DNA of 64,000 nt from Pseudoclavibacter terrae (GCF_008831075.1 NZ_WBJX01000001.1:248001-312000), one strand, 5' to 3'; positions 1 to 10,610 are shown, numbered from the stretch's first letter. The notes: generated from the letters alone by a model not told the origin. Numbers and translations: made by a program.

Positions 1-68
1 CCACGGAGCTCGCCGCGAAACTGCCATCGAACGTCGACCTCGAAGTCTGGAGCGATCAGAGTGCCTGA
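1..68 (+). CDS. C-terminal end of an upstream gene (partial)
   Basis: An open frame enters from the left edge and stops at TGA 66-68. The last 21 or so residues are visible and end LPSNVDLEVWSDQSA. The stop lies 8 bp inside the next gene (GTG at 61), so the two are probably translationally coupled and this is likely another member of the urocanase/DUF917/M20 operon. Too little is visible to name a family. A hydantoinase or an ammonia lyase would fit the pathway idea, but nothing in these residues shows it. Confidence 0.6.
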   Translation, partial: TELAAKLPSNVDLEVWSDQSA

Positions 69-1950
69 ATCAGCCGCGACCCCCGCGAACAGCCAGACCC
101 GCGTGGGCGGCGAGACGTCCACGAACGGTGGGACGCCGCCGCCGGCATCCGCGCCCCTCGCCAGCCCCATCCTCGCCCGCGGCACCCAGCCCATCACGGC
201 GCAGCGCGGCACGAAGCTGCGGGCCAGGAACTGGCGGGCCGAGGGTCTGCTTCGCATGTTCGAGAACGTGCTCGAGGTCGGCGAGAACGCGGCGGAGCTC
301 ATCGTCTACGCATCGCTCGGCAAGGCCGCCCGCAACTGGGACGAGGCCTGCCGCATCGTCACCTCGCTGCTCGAGCTTGACGAGGCGGAGACGCTCATCC
401 TGCAGACGGGCGCCGCAGTCGGCGTCATGTCGACGAAGCGCGACTCGCCCATGGTGCTGTCCGCCGTCAACAACACGGTCGGCAACTGGGCGACCAGCGA
501 CCGCTTCTACGAGCGGTACCGCGCCGGCCAGACCATCTGGGGCGGCCTGACCGCCGCGGCCTGGCAGTACATCGGCCGCCAGGGTGTGCTGCAGGGCACG
601 TACGAGCTGCTGCGCGAGGTGCTCGTCCAGCACTACGACGCGACGGCAGAGGGCAGGTGGATGCTCACGGCGGGCCTCGGCGGGATGGGGTCGGCCCAGC
701 CGATCTCTGCTCGCATCCTCGGCCTCTCGTCGCTGACCGTGGAGATCGACCAGGTCAAGATCGACCGCGCGCTCGCGGTGGGCGGCATCGACGTGCAAGC
801 GCCGACTCTCGACGACGCGCTCGCGCTGATCGAGGCGGCGCGCGCCGAGGGGATCCCGGCGGCGGTCGCGCTGCACGCCAACGCGGCGGCCGTGTTCACC
901 GAGCTCGCATCCCGCGGCGTCACGCCGGACATCGTCACCGACCAGACCGCCGCGCACGACGCGCGGTACGGCTACGTGCCCCTCGAGTACACGCTCGACG
1001 CGTGGATCTCGGCCCGCGAGACGGAGCCGGAGCGCGTCGAGGCGCTCGCACGCGCATCCATGGCGCAGCAGGTCGAGGCCATGCTCACGTTGCAGGAACG
1101 CGGATCGGTCGCGTTCGAGAACGGCAACAACCTGCGCGTGAAGGCGCTCGAGCACCTGGGGGAGGGCGAGACCGCCCGGGTCAACCGCATCCCCGGCTTC
1201 ATGGAGGCGTACCTGCGGCCGCTCTTCGCTCGCGGCATCGGCCCGTTCAGGTGGGTGTGCCTGTCGGGCGACGTCGACGACCAGCTGACGATGGATGCGC
1301 TCGCCTCGTCGCTCTTCCCCGACCGCCCCGAGGTCGCCGAGTGGCTGGCGCTCGCGGGCGTGCATGTGCCGCAGCAGGGGCTGCCGGCCCGGTCGTGCTG
1401 GCTCGGCCACGGCGAGCGCTCGCGCCTCGCGCAGGCCGCGAACGAGCTCGTCGCCGACGGACGCCTCACAGCTCCCGTGCTCTTCAGCCGCGACCACCTC
1501 GACTCGGCTGGCATGACGCATCCGCGCATCGGCACGGAGGGCATGCGAGACGGCTCGGACGGGGTCACCGACTGGCCGCTGCTCGACGCCATGCTGCTCT
1601 CGACCGCGGGTGCCGACCTCGTCGCCATCCACTCTGGCGGCGGCGGCTACACGGGGTGGATGCAGTCGGCTGGCGTGTCGATCGTCGCCGACGGCAGACC
1701 GGAGACCCTCGAACGGCTCCGCCTCGCCCTCGACCTCGACACGGGCCTCGGCGTCATCCGCCACGCGGCCGCGGGGTACGAGGAGGCGAGCGTCGCCATC
1801 GCGCGCGGAGGCGAGACGGGGGATGCGCCCATCGCGGCCCTCGGGCTCGCCGCGCACAGCGCATCCGCTGGGCCAGCCACGCCCGCCCCGGAACCCCAAG
1901 CACTCTCAGCCAGCTCTGACACCGACCCCGAAGGGAACGCTCGTGCGTGA
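61..1950 (+). CDS. Urocanase-family hydratase, divergent active-site loops
   Basis: This 629-residue protein belongs to the urocanase (HutU) family, which adds water to urocanate using NAD+ as an electrophilic cofactor. Family landmarks are clear: AELIVYASLGKAARNW near residue 80, the NAD-binding AGLGGMGSAQP near 205, FENGNNLR near 360, GPFRWVCLSGD near 400, CWLGHGER near 455 and DHLDSAGM near 480. Loops that in ordinary HutU read, as I recall, DHLDxGSVASPxRETE and HHGGGVGxGxSQHAG here read DHLDSAGMTHPRIGTE and HSGGGGYTGWMQSAG. A modified substrate such as a thio-, S-methylthio- or N-methyl-urocanate is therefore likelier than urocanate. The first 40 or so residues are proline/alanine-rich and extra to the family; a TGGAG ribosome site precedes GTG 61. 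The gene overlaps the next by 8 bp. The family is certain; the substrate is inferred. Confidence 0.88.
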   Translation: MPESAATPANSQTRVGGETSTNGGTPPPASAPLASPILARGTQPITAQRGTKLRARNWRAEGLLRMFENVLEVGENAAELIVYASLGKAARNWDEACRIVTSLLELDEAETLILQTGAAVGVMSTKRDSPMVLSAVNNTVGNWATSDRFYERYRAGQTIWGGLTAAAWQYIGRQGVLQGTYELLREVLVQHYDATAEGRWMLTAGLGGMGSAQPISARILGLSSLTVEIDQVKIDRALAVGGIDVQAPTLDDALALIEAARAEGIPAAVALHANAAAVFTELASRGVTPDIVTDQTAAHDARYGYVPLEYTLDAWISARETEPERVEALARASMAQQVEAMLTLQERGSVAFENGNNLRVKALEHLGEGETARVNRIPGFMEAYLRPLFARGIGPFRWVCLSGDVDDQLTMDALASSLFPDRPEVAEWLALAGVHVPQQGLPARSCWLGHGERSRLAQAANELVADGRLTAPVLFSRDHLDSAGMTHPRIGTEGMRDGSDGVTDWPLLDAMLLSTAGADLVAIHSGGGGYTGWMQSAGVSIVADGRPETLERLRLALDLDTGLGVIRHAAAGYEEASVAIARGGETGDAPIAALGLAAHSASAGPATPAPEPQALSASSDTDPEGNARA

Positions 1951-3061
1951 ACTCACCCAGGAAGACGCCATCCACGGAGTGCTCGGGGGCGGTGTGCTCG
2001 CGTGCGGTGGCGGCGGGTGGAAGCACCACGGCGAGCTCATGGGTCGCATGGCGACCGAGCTGAACCGGCCGGTGCTCGCGAGCATCGACGAGCTGCCGGA
2101 GGACAGCTGGGTGGCGACGGTCACGGCTATCGGCGCCCCGGCGGCGAAGAACTGGGAGATCCGGCCGGTCGACTACGTGCACGCGCTGCAGGAGCTCATC
2201 AGGGCGACGGATGTGCCCATCGCGGCCGTCATGACCGCCCAGAACGGCTACTCGACGACCCTCAACGGGTGGATCCAGTCGTCGGTGCTCGGCGTGAAGG
2301 TGCTCGACGTGGCCGGTGACGTGCGTGCGCATCCGACCGGCAAGCTCGGCTCGCTCGGCCTCGCCGAACGCGAGGGGTACGTGGCGACGCAGGTCGTGTC
2401 TGGCGGCAACCGCGCCCTCCACGGGCACTTCCTCTCGGTGAACACAGGCACGATCAACACGTGCGACGACGTGCTGCGCGACATCTCGGTGCGCACGGGC
2501 GGCTTCATCGCGGCCGCCCGCAACCCGGTCGAGCTGAGCTATGTGCGCGAGCACGCCGCGCACGGCTCGATCTCGCTGGCCCTCGACCTCGGGCGCGACA
2601 TGGCCGCCGCGCTGCGCAAGCGGGGCGCCGGCAAGCAGGAGGCGTTCGTGCAGGCCGTGGTCGAGCGCCTCGGCGGCACCGTCGTGTCACGCGGCCCGCT
2701 CGGCTTCGAGGTGCTGACCGAGACCCACGGCGGCTGGGACCACGGCACGTTCCGCATCGGCGACTTCACGGTGCCGTACCTCAACGAGTACATGGCCATC
2801 GAGTCGGGCGGCGAGCGCATCGCGACCTACCCGGACACGATCATCATCCTCGACGCCAAGCTCGGCGAGGCCGTCGCGGTCAAGGACGCCTACGAGGGCG
2901 AGGAGGTCGTGCTCGTCTCGGTGCCCGCATCTGCGCTGCCCGTGTCGTCGTCGGCCATCGACGAGACCGGGCTCGCGGAGATCGAGCGGATCATGGGCAT
3001 CGACTTCCTGAAGTACCGCGACTCGGGTCTCGTCGGCGGGACGGTCGGCTATGTCAGCTGA
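1943..3061 (+). CDS. DUF917 / S-methyl thiohydantoin desulfurase-type protein
   Basis: A 372-residue protein starting at GTG 1943, with AAGGGA just upstream and an 8 bp overlap with the urocanase gene. The glycine-rich start GVLGGGVLACGGGG (about residues 12-25) and the VSGGNRALHGHF and YPDTIIILD segments match the DUF917 family (PF06032), renamed after S-methyl thiohydantoin desulfurase. Members of that family remove a sulfur substituent from a hydantoin ring during ergothioneine-type catabolism, and others sit beside hydantoinase/oxoprolinase genes. Directly after a divergent urocanase, the natural substrate would be a thio- or alkylthio-imidazolone/hydantoin propionate. No signal peptide or membrane segment is seen. 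The family is well supported; the exact reaction is inferred from neighbours. Confidence 0.82.
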   Translation: MRELTQEDAIHGVLGGGVLACGGGGWKHHGELMGRMATELNRPVLASIDELPEDSWVATVTAIGAPAAKNWEIRPVDYVHALQELIRATDVPIAAVMTAQNGYSTTLNGWIQSSVLGVKVLDVAGDVRAHPTGKLGSLGLAEREGYVATQVVSGGNRALHGHFLSVNTGTINTCDDVLRDISVRTGGFIAAARNPVELSYVREHAAHGSISLALDLGRDMAAALRKRGAGKQEAFVQAVVERLGGTVVSRGPLGFEVLTETHGGWDHGTFRIGDFTVPYLNEYMAIESGGERIATYPDTIIILDAKLGEAVAVKDAYEGEEVVLVSVPASALPVSSSAIDETGLAEIERIMGIDFLKYRDSGLVGGTVGYVS

Positions 3062-4358
3062 CACCGCGGATGCGCTGCTCGGCGCCGTCGACCCGTCCAG
3101 TCTCCGGCCCGACCAGCAGCGGGTCCTCGCCGACCTGACCGAGCTCGCCGGGCTCGTCGAGAGCGCCGAGCCGGGCTTCTCGCGCCGCGTGTTCTCCGAC
3201 GCGTACCGCGCGGGGCGCGAGTGGGTGCGAGACCGGATGCGCGCGGCGGGCCTCGAGGCGCACATCGACCCGGCAGGCAACGTCGTCGGCGTGCTGCGCG
3301 GCGCGAACTCGGCGCTCAAGCCCCTCATGACCGGGTCGCACACCGACACCGTGCACGCGGGCGGACGCTACGACGGCATCGTCGGCGTGCTCGGCGGCAT
3401 CGAGGTCGCGAGGCGGCTCCGCGAGGAGGGCATCACCCTCGCGCGAGACCTGTACGTCGTCGACTTCCTCGGCGAGGAGGCGAACTCGTTCGGCGTCTCC
3501 TGCATCGGGTCGCGGTCGATCGCCGGACTCCTGCTGCCAGAGCATCTCGAGCGCACCAACGGCGACTCGGCGCTGCGGCTCGGCGACGCCATGACAGGCT
3601 TCGGCCTCGACACCGGCGGCGCGCTCGGCCAGGCCTGGGCGCCCGGCTCGCTGCACGCCTACCTCGAACTGCACATCGAGCAGGGCCCGCAGCTCGAGCG
3701 CAGCGGCAAACAGATCGGCGTCGTCACGGCGATCGCCGGCATCGAGCGGCTCATGGCCGCCTTCTCCGGCCGCGCCGACCACGCAGGCACCATGCCCATG
3801 CAAGGCCGGCAGGACGCGCTCATCGCGGCCGCCGAGGCGATCCTCACGATCGAGCGAGAAGCGTGCGGCGCCCCCATCCACGGAGTGTCGACGACCGGCC
3901 GCATCGAGTCGTCACCCGGATCCTTCAACATCGTTCCAGACGAGGCGCGCATCTGGGCGGAGATGCGCAGCGTGGATGCGTCGTGGCTGCACGGCGCGAA
4001 GCGTCGCGTCGCCGAGGACATCGCGGCGGGCGCCGCCCTGCGCGGCGTCGAGACCGCCATCGAGTGGCTCAACGACCAGGATCCGGTCGCGGCAGACCCC
4101 GACGTGCAGCGCCTCCTCGGTGACGCAGCCGACGCGCTCGGCTACACGTGGGAGGCGGTGCCCTCCGGTGCAGGCCACGACGCCGCGCACCTCGCCCACC
4201 TCGGACCGATGGGCATGATCTTCGTGCCATCCGTCGGCGGGCGCAGCCACGTTCCCGAGGAGTTCACGGAGGCAGACGACATCACCGTCGGCATCCACGT
4301 GCTCGCGACAGCACTTGTCGCCGCCGACCGCAGCGAGCGCCCCCTCGTCGCGAGCTGA
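3051..4358 (+). CDS. M20 Zn-dependent N-carbamoyl-amino-acid/allantoate amidohydrolase
   Basis: A 435-residue member of the M20 family, allantoate amidohydrolase/N-carbamoyl-L-amino-acid hydrolase branch. Metal ligands are visible: GSHTDTV (about residue 96), DFLGEEANSFG (about 139) and ELHIEQGP (about 205). The dimer-domain signature GRADHAGTMPM follows near 240 and the distal AGHDAAHLA near 380. The length matches the family. ATG 3051 overlaps the DUF917 gene by 11 bp. In this operon the sensible substrate is N-carbamoyl- or N-formimino-glutamate formed after ring opening, which would give L-glutamate. A hydantoin-opening enzyme is not visible in the window and may lie upstream. Allantoate as substrate is less likely because no purine-degradation gene is nearby. 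Confidence 0.88.
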   Translation: MSADTADALLGAVDPSSLRPDQQRVLADLTELAGLVESAEPGFSRRVFSDAYRAGREWVRDRMRAAGLEAHIDPAGNVVGVLRGANSALKPLMTGSHTDTVHAGGRYDGIVGVLGGIEVARRLREEGITLARDLYVVDFLGEEANSFGVSCIGSRSIAGLLLPEHLERTNGDSALRLGDAMTGFGLDTGGALGQAWAPGSLHAYLELHIEQGPQLERSGKQIGVVTAIAGIERLMAAFSGRADHAGTMPMQGRQDALIAAAEAILTIEREACGAPIHGVSTTGRIESSPGSFNIVPDEARIWAEMRSVDASWLHGAKRRVAEDIAAGAALRGVETAIEWLNDQDPVAADPDVQRLLGDAADALGYTWEAVPSGAGHDAAHLAHLGPMGMIFVPSVGGRSHVPEEFTEADDITVGIHVLATALVAADRSERPLVAS

Positions 4359-4722
4359 GCCCGCGGCCCTCGCCGAAGTCTCGGGATGGAAACTTCGCTT
4401 CGTTGCGGGAAGTTCCCCAGTACGAAGTGAGTTCGCCAGCCCGAATCCTTGGGCGCTGCCTCAGACCCCACCTTGGGCCCCACCTCCGGCCCTACCTCCG
4501 CTTCGGGATGGCTTGCAACCCATCTGCGTGCGTGCATCCCATCCCGAGACTCACGGAGTCCACGCCGAAACGCACGGAATCCGCGCCGGGACGCACGCAA
4601 CCCACCCCGAGACCGCTCGGACGGCGTCGAGTCGGGCGAAAGTCCAGGCTCGGCCCCCAGGCTTGGCAGTCGGATGCACGTGCATCCGCTCACAGACAAC
4701 TGATGCGGAAGCGGGGAACACC
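4359..4722. repeat. Repeat-rich intergenic region with GGGATGG modules
   Basis: This 364 bp gap holds no convincing gene. It contains short degenerate repeats. CGGGATGG-CTTGCAACCCATC at about 4504-4525 faces CCCATCCCGAG at about 4539-4550 as an inverted repeat, and nearly the same module occurs at 25757-25823. It also has a run of CCCCACCT-like units (about 4465-4500) and three ACGCA(C/A)GG/CAAnCC-like units (about 4555-4610). A frame open on the + strand runs through it into the hydrolase, but its translation is low complexity. Confidence 0.55.
4671..4688. promoter_or_regulatory. 18-bp perfect palindrome upstream of hydrolase gene
   Basis: CGGATGCACGTGCATCCG reads identically on both strands. 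It lies 35 bp before the ATG of the alpha/beta hydrolase, a plausible operator position. It also contains both orientations of the hexamer GGATGC that is enriched across the window, so it may instead reflect that bias. No local regulator can be assigned to it. Confidence 0.4.
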
Positions 4723-5403
4723 ATGGCGACGTTTGTGCTCATCCACGGTGGAGGATCGTCGAGCTGGGACTGGCACCTCGTCGTGCCGAAACTCGAGGAG
4801 GCGGGGCATCGCGCGGTCGCCGTCGACCTGCCGGTCGAGGAGCCGGGCCTGTCGCTCGTCGACTATGCCGATTCGGTGTCGGCGCAGCTCGACGAGGCGA
4901 GGGGCGACAGCTCCGACGGCGACGGGCAGGGCGAGCAGCTGGTCATCGTGGGCCATTCGCTTGGCGGCTTCACGGCCGCGCTCGTGGCTGAGCGCCTGGA
5001 CGCCGACGGGCTCGTGTACGTCGCCGGGATGATCCCGAAGCCGGGGGAGACGATGCAGGAGTGGTGGGATGCCACGGGCCATAGCGCGCTCGGTGTCGAT
5101 TCCGAGGACGAGCTCGTCTTCTACAACCTGGTCCCAGACGACCTGGTCGTCGATGCGAAGGCGCACGTCCGCGAGGAGACGGGGTCGTGGATGGATGCGC
5201 CGTGGCCCGGAGTGGGCCGGGAGACGCCGACGGGGTTCATCGCCGCCGAGGACGACCTGTTCTTCCCGCTCGAGTTCGCGAAGCAGCATGCGCGCGACCG
5301 CGCCGGGGTCGAGGCGGTTGTCGTGCCGGGTGGTCACTACGTCGCCATCGGCGCGCCGGACCCGCTGGCGAAGGCGCTCGCGGAGTTTGCTGACGGCCTC
5401 TGA
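4723..5403 (+). CDS. Alpha/beta-fold hydrolase
   Basis: A 226-residue single-domain alpha/beta hydrolase. LIHGGGSSSWDW near residue 6 is the oxyanion-hole region, VGHSLGGF near 77 is the nucleophile elbow (catalytic Ser), and VPGGHYVAIGAPD near 205 supplies the His. It resembles small esterase/hydroxynitrile-lyase-like members (EstC/MenH-like size). ATG 4723 is chosen because GAAGCGGGG precedes it and the HGGG motif starts at the right distance; the longer open frame upstream is repeat-derived. It is followed 25 bp later by the FBP gene on the same strand. The substrate is unknown. Confidence 0.85.
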   Translation: MATFVLIHGGGSSSWDWHLVVPKLEEAGHRAVAVDLPVEEPGLSLVDYADSVSAQLDEARGDSSDGDGQGEQLVIVGHSLGGFTAALVAERLDADGLVYVAGMIPKPGETMQEWWDATGHSALGVDSEDELVFYNLVPDDLVVDAKAHVREETGSWMDAPWPGVGRETPTGFIAAEDDLFFPLEFAKQHARDRAGVEAVVVPGGHYVAIGAPDPLAKALAEFADGL

Positions 5404-5428
5404 CCTCGAGGGTCGGTACGCTCGTCGG

Positions 5429-5920
5429 ATGCAGCAGCTCACCGAGGCCCAGATTCGGGATGCGTTCGTGAACGCCTCGCGCAAGGAGGTCAGCGACGTG
5501 ACCCTGCCGCCCGGCTTCCACGATGTCGACTGGGAGAGGCGCGACTACCTGGGCTGGACGGACCCGAAGCTGGGGCGTCGCGCCTACGCGGTGGTCCCCG
5601 TCGACGGCGAGCTCGTCGGGATCGTGTTCGAGCGGGCGCGCAAGCTGCCGACGCGTCGGGCGATGTGCTCGTGGTGTGAGGACGTGACGCTGCCGAACGA
5701 CGTCGTGTTCTACAGCGCGAAGCGCACGGGGGAAGCCGGTCGGCGCGGCGACACCGTCGGGACGCTCGTCTGCGCTGCGTTCGAGTGCTCGGCGAATGTG
5801 CGCCGCCTGCCCCCGTCCGCGTATATCGGCTACGACCGGGATGCGGCGCGCGAGCAGCGGAAGGAGAACCTGCGGACGCGCGCGGCGAGTTTCGCGCGCA
5901 ACCTGCGCGACGGGGTCTGA
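5429..5920 (+). CDS. FBP (EF-G-binding) domain protein
   Basis: A 163-residue protein resembling the FBP/FusB-type elongation-factor-G binding family of actinobacteria. The N-terminal helical part (MQQLTEAQIRDAFVNASRKE) is followed by a treble-clef zinc finger with likely ligands in MCSWCEDV (about residue 76) and VCAAFEC (about 112). In Gram-positives FusB-like proteins bind EF-G and help release it from ribosomes, sometimes giving fusidic-acid tolerance; chromosomal FBP proteins of actinobacteria are mostly uncharacterised. Start is ATG 5429, 25 bp after the hydrolase stop. Resistance is not claimed here. Confidence 0.8.
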   Translation: MQQLTEAQIRDAFVNASRKEVSDVTLPPGFHDVDWERRDYLGWTDPKLGRRAYAVVPVDGELVGIVFERARKLPTRRAMCSWCEDVTLPNDVVFYSAKRTGEAGRRGDTVGTLVCAAFECSANVRRLPPSAYIGYDRDAAREQRKENLRTRAASFARNLRDGV

Positions 5921-5980
5921 TCCTCGTCGCGGAGCAGGTGCGTCTCGATCCGGTCACTCCCTCCTTCCGGAGGTGGCGAG

Positions 5981-6002
5981 TGTCGGTGGCATGGTCCATC
6001 GT
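5981..6002 (+). promoter_or_regulatory. TGTCGGTG-N8-CATCGT promoter-like element before cstA
   Basis: TGTCGGTG at 5981-5988, eight bases, then CATCGT at 5997-6002, about 36 bp before the cstA GTG. The layout matches the mycobacterial RecA-NDp/PafBC promoter pattern TGTCRGTG-N8-TANNNT except for C instead of T at the first base of the -10. Similar elements precede the genes at 19482, 31292 and 36004. Confidence 0.45.
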
Positions 6003-6037
6003 GGATTCCACGACAGCCACTCGACGAGGAGCGACCT

Positions 6038-8302
<2,265 letters not shown>

Positions 8303-8303
8303 C

Positions 8304-8531
8304 GTGACGAACCCCCCGAACTCCGGGATGCGCCTGGCTGTGGCCACAGTCGGGCGCGTCCTGCGGGCGGTCCGCTGGTACGTGACATCGATGATGGGCG
8401 ACAACGCCTACGAGGTGTACGTCGCGCACCAGCGCCGCGCGCATCCGGGCGTCGAGCCGATGGGCGAGCGCGCGTTCTGGAGGGAGCGCACCGACGAGCA
8501 GGACAGAAACCCGCAGGGACGCTGCTGCTGA
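8304..8531 (+). CDS. YbdD/YjiX family protein, CstA partner
   Basis: A 75-residue protein with the family core RAVRWYVTSMMGDNAYEVYV followed by HPGVEPMGERAFWRER. YbdD-family proteins are small soluble partners encoded directly after cstA-type transporters and needed for their uptake activity in E. coli. ATG 8304 lies 1 bp after the cstA stop, so the two are co-transcribed and probably coupled. The C-terminus ends in two cysteines (GRCC), which is not unusual for the family. Confidence 0.9.
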   Translation: MTNPPNSGMRLAVATVGRVLRAVRWYVTSMMGDNAYEVYVAHQRRAHPGVEPMGERAFWRERTDEQDRNPQGRCC

Positions 8532-8533
8532 GG

Positions 8534-8547
8534 GGGCCTACAGGCCC
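8534..8547. terminator. Small hairpin between convergent genes
   Basis: GGGCC-TACA-GGCCC at 8534-8547 overlaps the 3' end of the SdpI-like gene and lies just after the YbdD stop. It is short and lacks a T-run, so it is only a weak bidirectional terminator candidate. Confidence 0.3.
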
Positions 8548-8915
8548 GCGACACCCTTCGCCGCGCGGTGCGCGATCACCAGGCTCGAGATGACGCCCGC
8601 CAGCGTCGCGACGACGGCGAGGGCGAGCGAGACGAGGTACGGCGCGACCGTTCCGGCGGAGAGCACGGACACGACCGCGAAGACCATGCCGGCCCCAGCT
8701 CCCGTGTTCGCGGGCCGAAGCGCAGCTTCGTGTCCAGCGCGCCAAGCCTCATCGGAGGAGCGGGTCGCCGCCGTCCGCAGCCCCGCATACCCCCAGCGGT
8801 CGAGTCGGCCGTCCGCACCCCAGCGAACCGTGAGCATGCTCACGAGGTTGCCGACGATGAGGATGACCGCCACAGCGATGGCAGCGGGAAAGCTCGGTGG
8901 CTGGAGTTCGATCAC
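8538..8915 (-). CDS. SdpI-family-like membrane protein
   Basis: A 125-residue protein with three hydrophobic segments (about residues 10-30, 75-95, 97-118). Between the first two is a GLRTAATRSSDEAWRAGHEAA stretch, which resembles the GxRTxxTxxSDEAWxxxxR/H signature of SdpI-type proteins. SdpI gives immunity to a Bacillus killing peptide, but most actinobacterial relatives are unassigned membrane proteins, and no toxin or regulator partner is seen here. It is convergent with cstA-ybdD and upstream of nothing obvious. Confidence 0.65.
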   Translation of the reverse strand: MIELQPPSFPAAIAVAVILIVGNLVSMLTVRWGADGRLDRWGYAGLRTAATRSSDEAWRAGHEAALRPANTGAGAGMVFAVVSVLSAGTVAPYLVSLALAVVATLAGVISSLVIAHRAAKGVAGL

Positions 8916-8983
8916 TGGGGGTTTCGGGTTCGGCTCAGAGGCAGACGGCGACTGCGGGGCTCGGGGGAGCCGTGCGCAGACGC

Positions 8984-9232
8984 CTACGCGCGCTTCTGCT
9001 CGTAGCCGCTCGCGTCGTCGTCGTCTTCGTCGGCGTCATCATCGTCGAGGTACTCGGACCACTTCGAGAGGATGTCGTCGGCTGGTTCTTCAGTCACTGG
9101 CTGCGTCACCGGATAGCTCGAGGAGCCACCGGACAGTTCACGTGCCAGCGCGTCATAGTTCGTCTCATGTACGGAGTACTTGAGCTCACGGGCGACCTTG
9201 GTGTGCTTCGCCTTTTGACGGCCACGCCCCAT
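8984..9232 (-). CDS. DUF3073 domain protein
   Basis: An 82-residue protein starting MGRGRQKAKHTKVARELKY, the hallmark of DUF3073, a small family found almost only in actinobacteria. The C-terminal half is very acidic (a DDDDADEDDDD run). ATG 9232 is chosen over an upstream ATG because AAGGGGG lies about 7 bases before it and the conserved family start begins there. The function is unknown; strong conservation and the good ribosome site suggest a well-expressed housekeeping role. An AT-richer leader of about 180 bp separates it from the divergent flavoprotein gene. Confidence 0.9.
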   Translation of the reverse strand: MGRGRQKAKHTKVARELKYSVHETNYDALARELSGGSSSYPVTQPVTEEPADDILSKWSEYLDDDDADEDDDDASGYEQKRA

Positions 9233-9411
9233 GCGTAACCCCCTTATAAATCGGGCCGGGCAGGAATGGCCACCCGGTCGCAAGTCGTTAACGAAAATCT
9301 GACGCTCACATTACCACGGCGGCCGAGCTAATCTTCGGTGCGCCGACCCGGCCACGTCACCCTGCGTCTCTAGACTGACCCCTACCGGACGGAAGCTCGT
9401 CGACCGCCCGA

Positions 9412-10605
9412 GTGACCGCACAGGTGCGCCCCCAGCGCCTCGACAGGAAGCCGGACGTGCTCAGCGTGAAGACCGACATCGACCTCGTCGTCATCGGCGC
9501 GGGCGTGCCAGGTGTGACCGTCGCCGCGACGCTCGCCGAGATGGGTCTGCGTCCGCTGCGGGACTTCGTGGTCTTCGATGCAGAGCCCCAGCCCGGCGGG
9601 TCGTGGGGACGCGGCTGGGATTTCCAGACGGTCGGTCACACGCCGCTCCTCACGGGGCCTCCCGGGTTGTCCGAGCTGGGTATCCGGCTGAGCGACCAGG
9701 ATCCCGAGGCCATCGTCCGCGACATCATGCCGCCGCTCATGCGCCGGTACGAGGACGCCTACGACCTGTACGTGGCGCGGCCCGTTCGCGTGCTGAGGGT
9801 CGAGGCGATGCGTCGGTCCCCGCATCTGACGGTGCACATCCAGGTGCGTGATCGTCCGCCCCGGACCATCACGACGCGGTACGTCATCAACGCGACGGGC
9901 GACTGGTCGTCGCCGTTCGTGCCCTGGTATCCGGGCGCACTGGACTTCGCCGGCGAGCAATTGCCATCCGCCCACATCGAGTCGTTGGCCGGATTCGCGG
10001 GGAAACGCGTCATGGTCGTCGGTGGCGGCCGTTCTGCTGTCACGATCCTGCGCGAGCTCGAGCCGATCGCGGCGGCGACCGCGTGGTCGACACGACGCGA
10101 GCCCGACTTCCATGAGCTCCCGCGCCTCACGCTGCCGTCCCGCACCGACTCGCGGCAGCGTGAGATGGATGCGCGCCACGAGGCGGAGTTCGTGCGCTTC
10201 GTCGAGCGCGGGGAGCGCCTCCCGAGCGAGGTCAGCGTCCGAGGCATCCCGCTCTCGAGGGGGACGCTCGCCGCGATCCGCCGCGGGCTGCTCGTGTCCC
10301 GCGGGCCGCTCGCGAGCATCCAGCCGGACGGCGTGACGCTCGCGAGCGGCGACCGATTCGAGGCGGACGCGATCATCTGGGCGACGGGCAGTCGTCCCAC
10401 GATGCGGCACCTCGCGCCCCTGCAGCTGCGCGAGCAGGGAGGCATGGCTCGCCTCCGCGACGGATGGAGCCGCCGCGACAACCGTGTGGCGCTCCTGGGC
10501 TACGGCACGAACCGTCGCAACCCCGTCGCGGCTCGGCTCGACGCCGAACGCCTCGCCGAGGGCGTGTTCGACCGCCTCGGCGAGACCCCCGCCGACGTCA
10601 AGTAG
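9412..10605 (+). CDS. FAD/NAD(P)-dependent oxidoreductase (flavin monooxygenase-like)
   Basis: A 397-residue two-dinucleotide-domain flavoprotein. The FAD motif VVIGAGVPGVTVAATLAEMG lies near residue 27, GGSWGRGWDFQTVG near 65, the NAD(P) motif VMVVGGGRSAVTILREL near 200 and the closing ATG-type motif WATGSRPTMRHL near 325. The order resembles flavin-containing monooxygenase-like and CzcO-type oxidoreductases. GTG 9412 is the longest start; GTG codons at 9424 or 9466 would remove only a hydrophilic leader. No cofactor partner or substrate is indicated by neighbours. It is convergent with the ABC exporter genes. Confidence 0.8.
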   Translation: MTAQVRPQRLDRKPDVLSVKTDIDLVVIGAGVPGVTVAATLAEMGLRPLRDFVVFDAEPQPGGSWGRGWDFQTVGHTPLLTGPPGLSELGIRLSDQDPEAIVRDIMPPLMRRYEDAYDLYVARPVRVLRVEAMRRSPHLTVHIQVRDRPPRTITTRYVINATGDWSSPFVPWYPGALDFAGEQLPSAHIESLAGFAGKRVMVVGGGRSAVTILRELEPIAAATAWSTRREPDFHELPRLTLPSRTDSRQREMDARHEAEFVRFVERGERLPSEVSVRGIPLSRGTLAAIRRGLLVSRGPLASIQPDGVTLASGDRFEADAIIWATGSRPTMRHLAPLQLREQGGMARLRDGWSRRDNRVALLGYGTNRRNPVAARLDAERLAEGVFDRLGETPADVK

Positions 10606-10610
10606 GGCCT

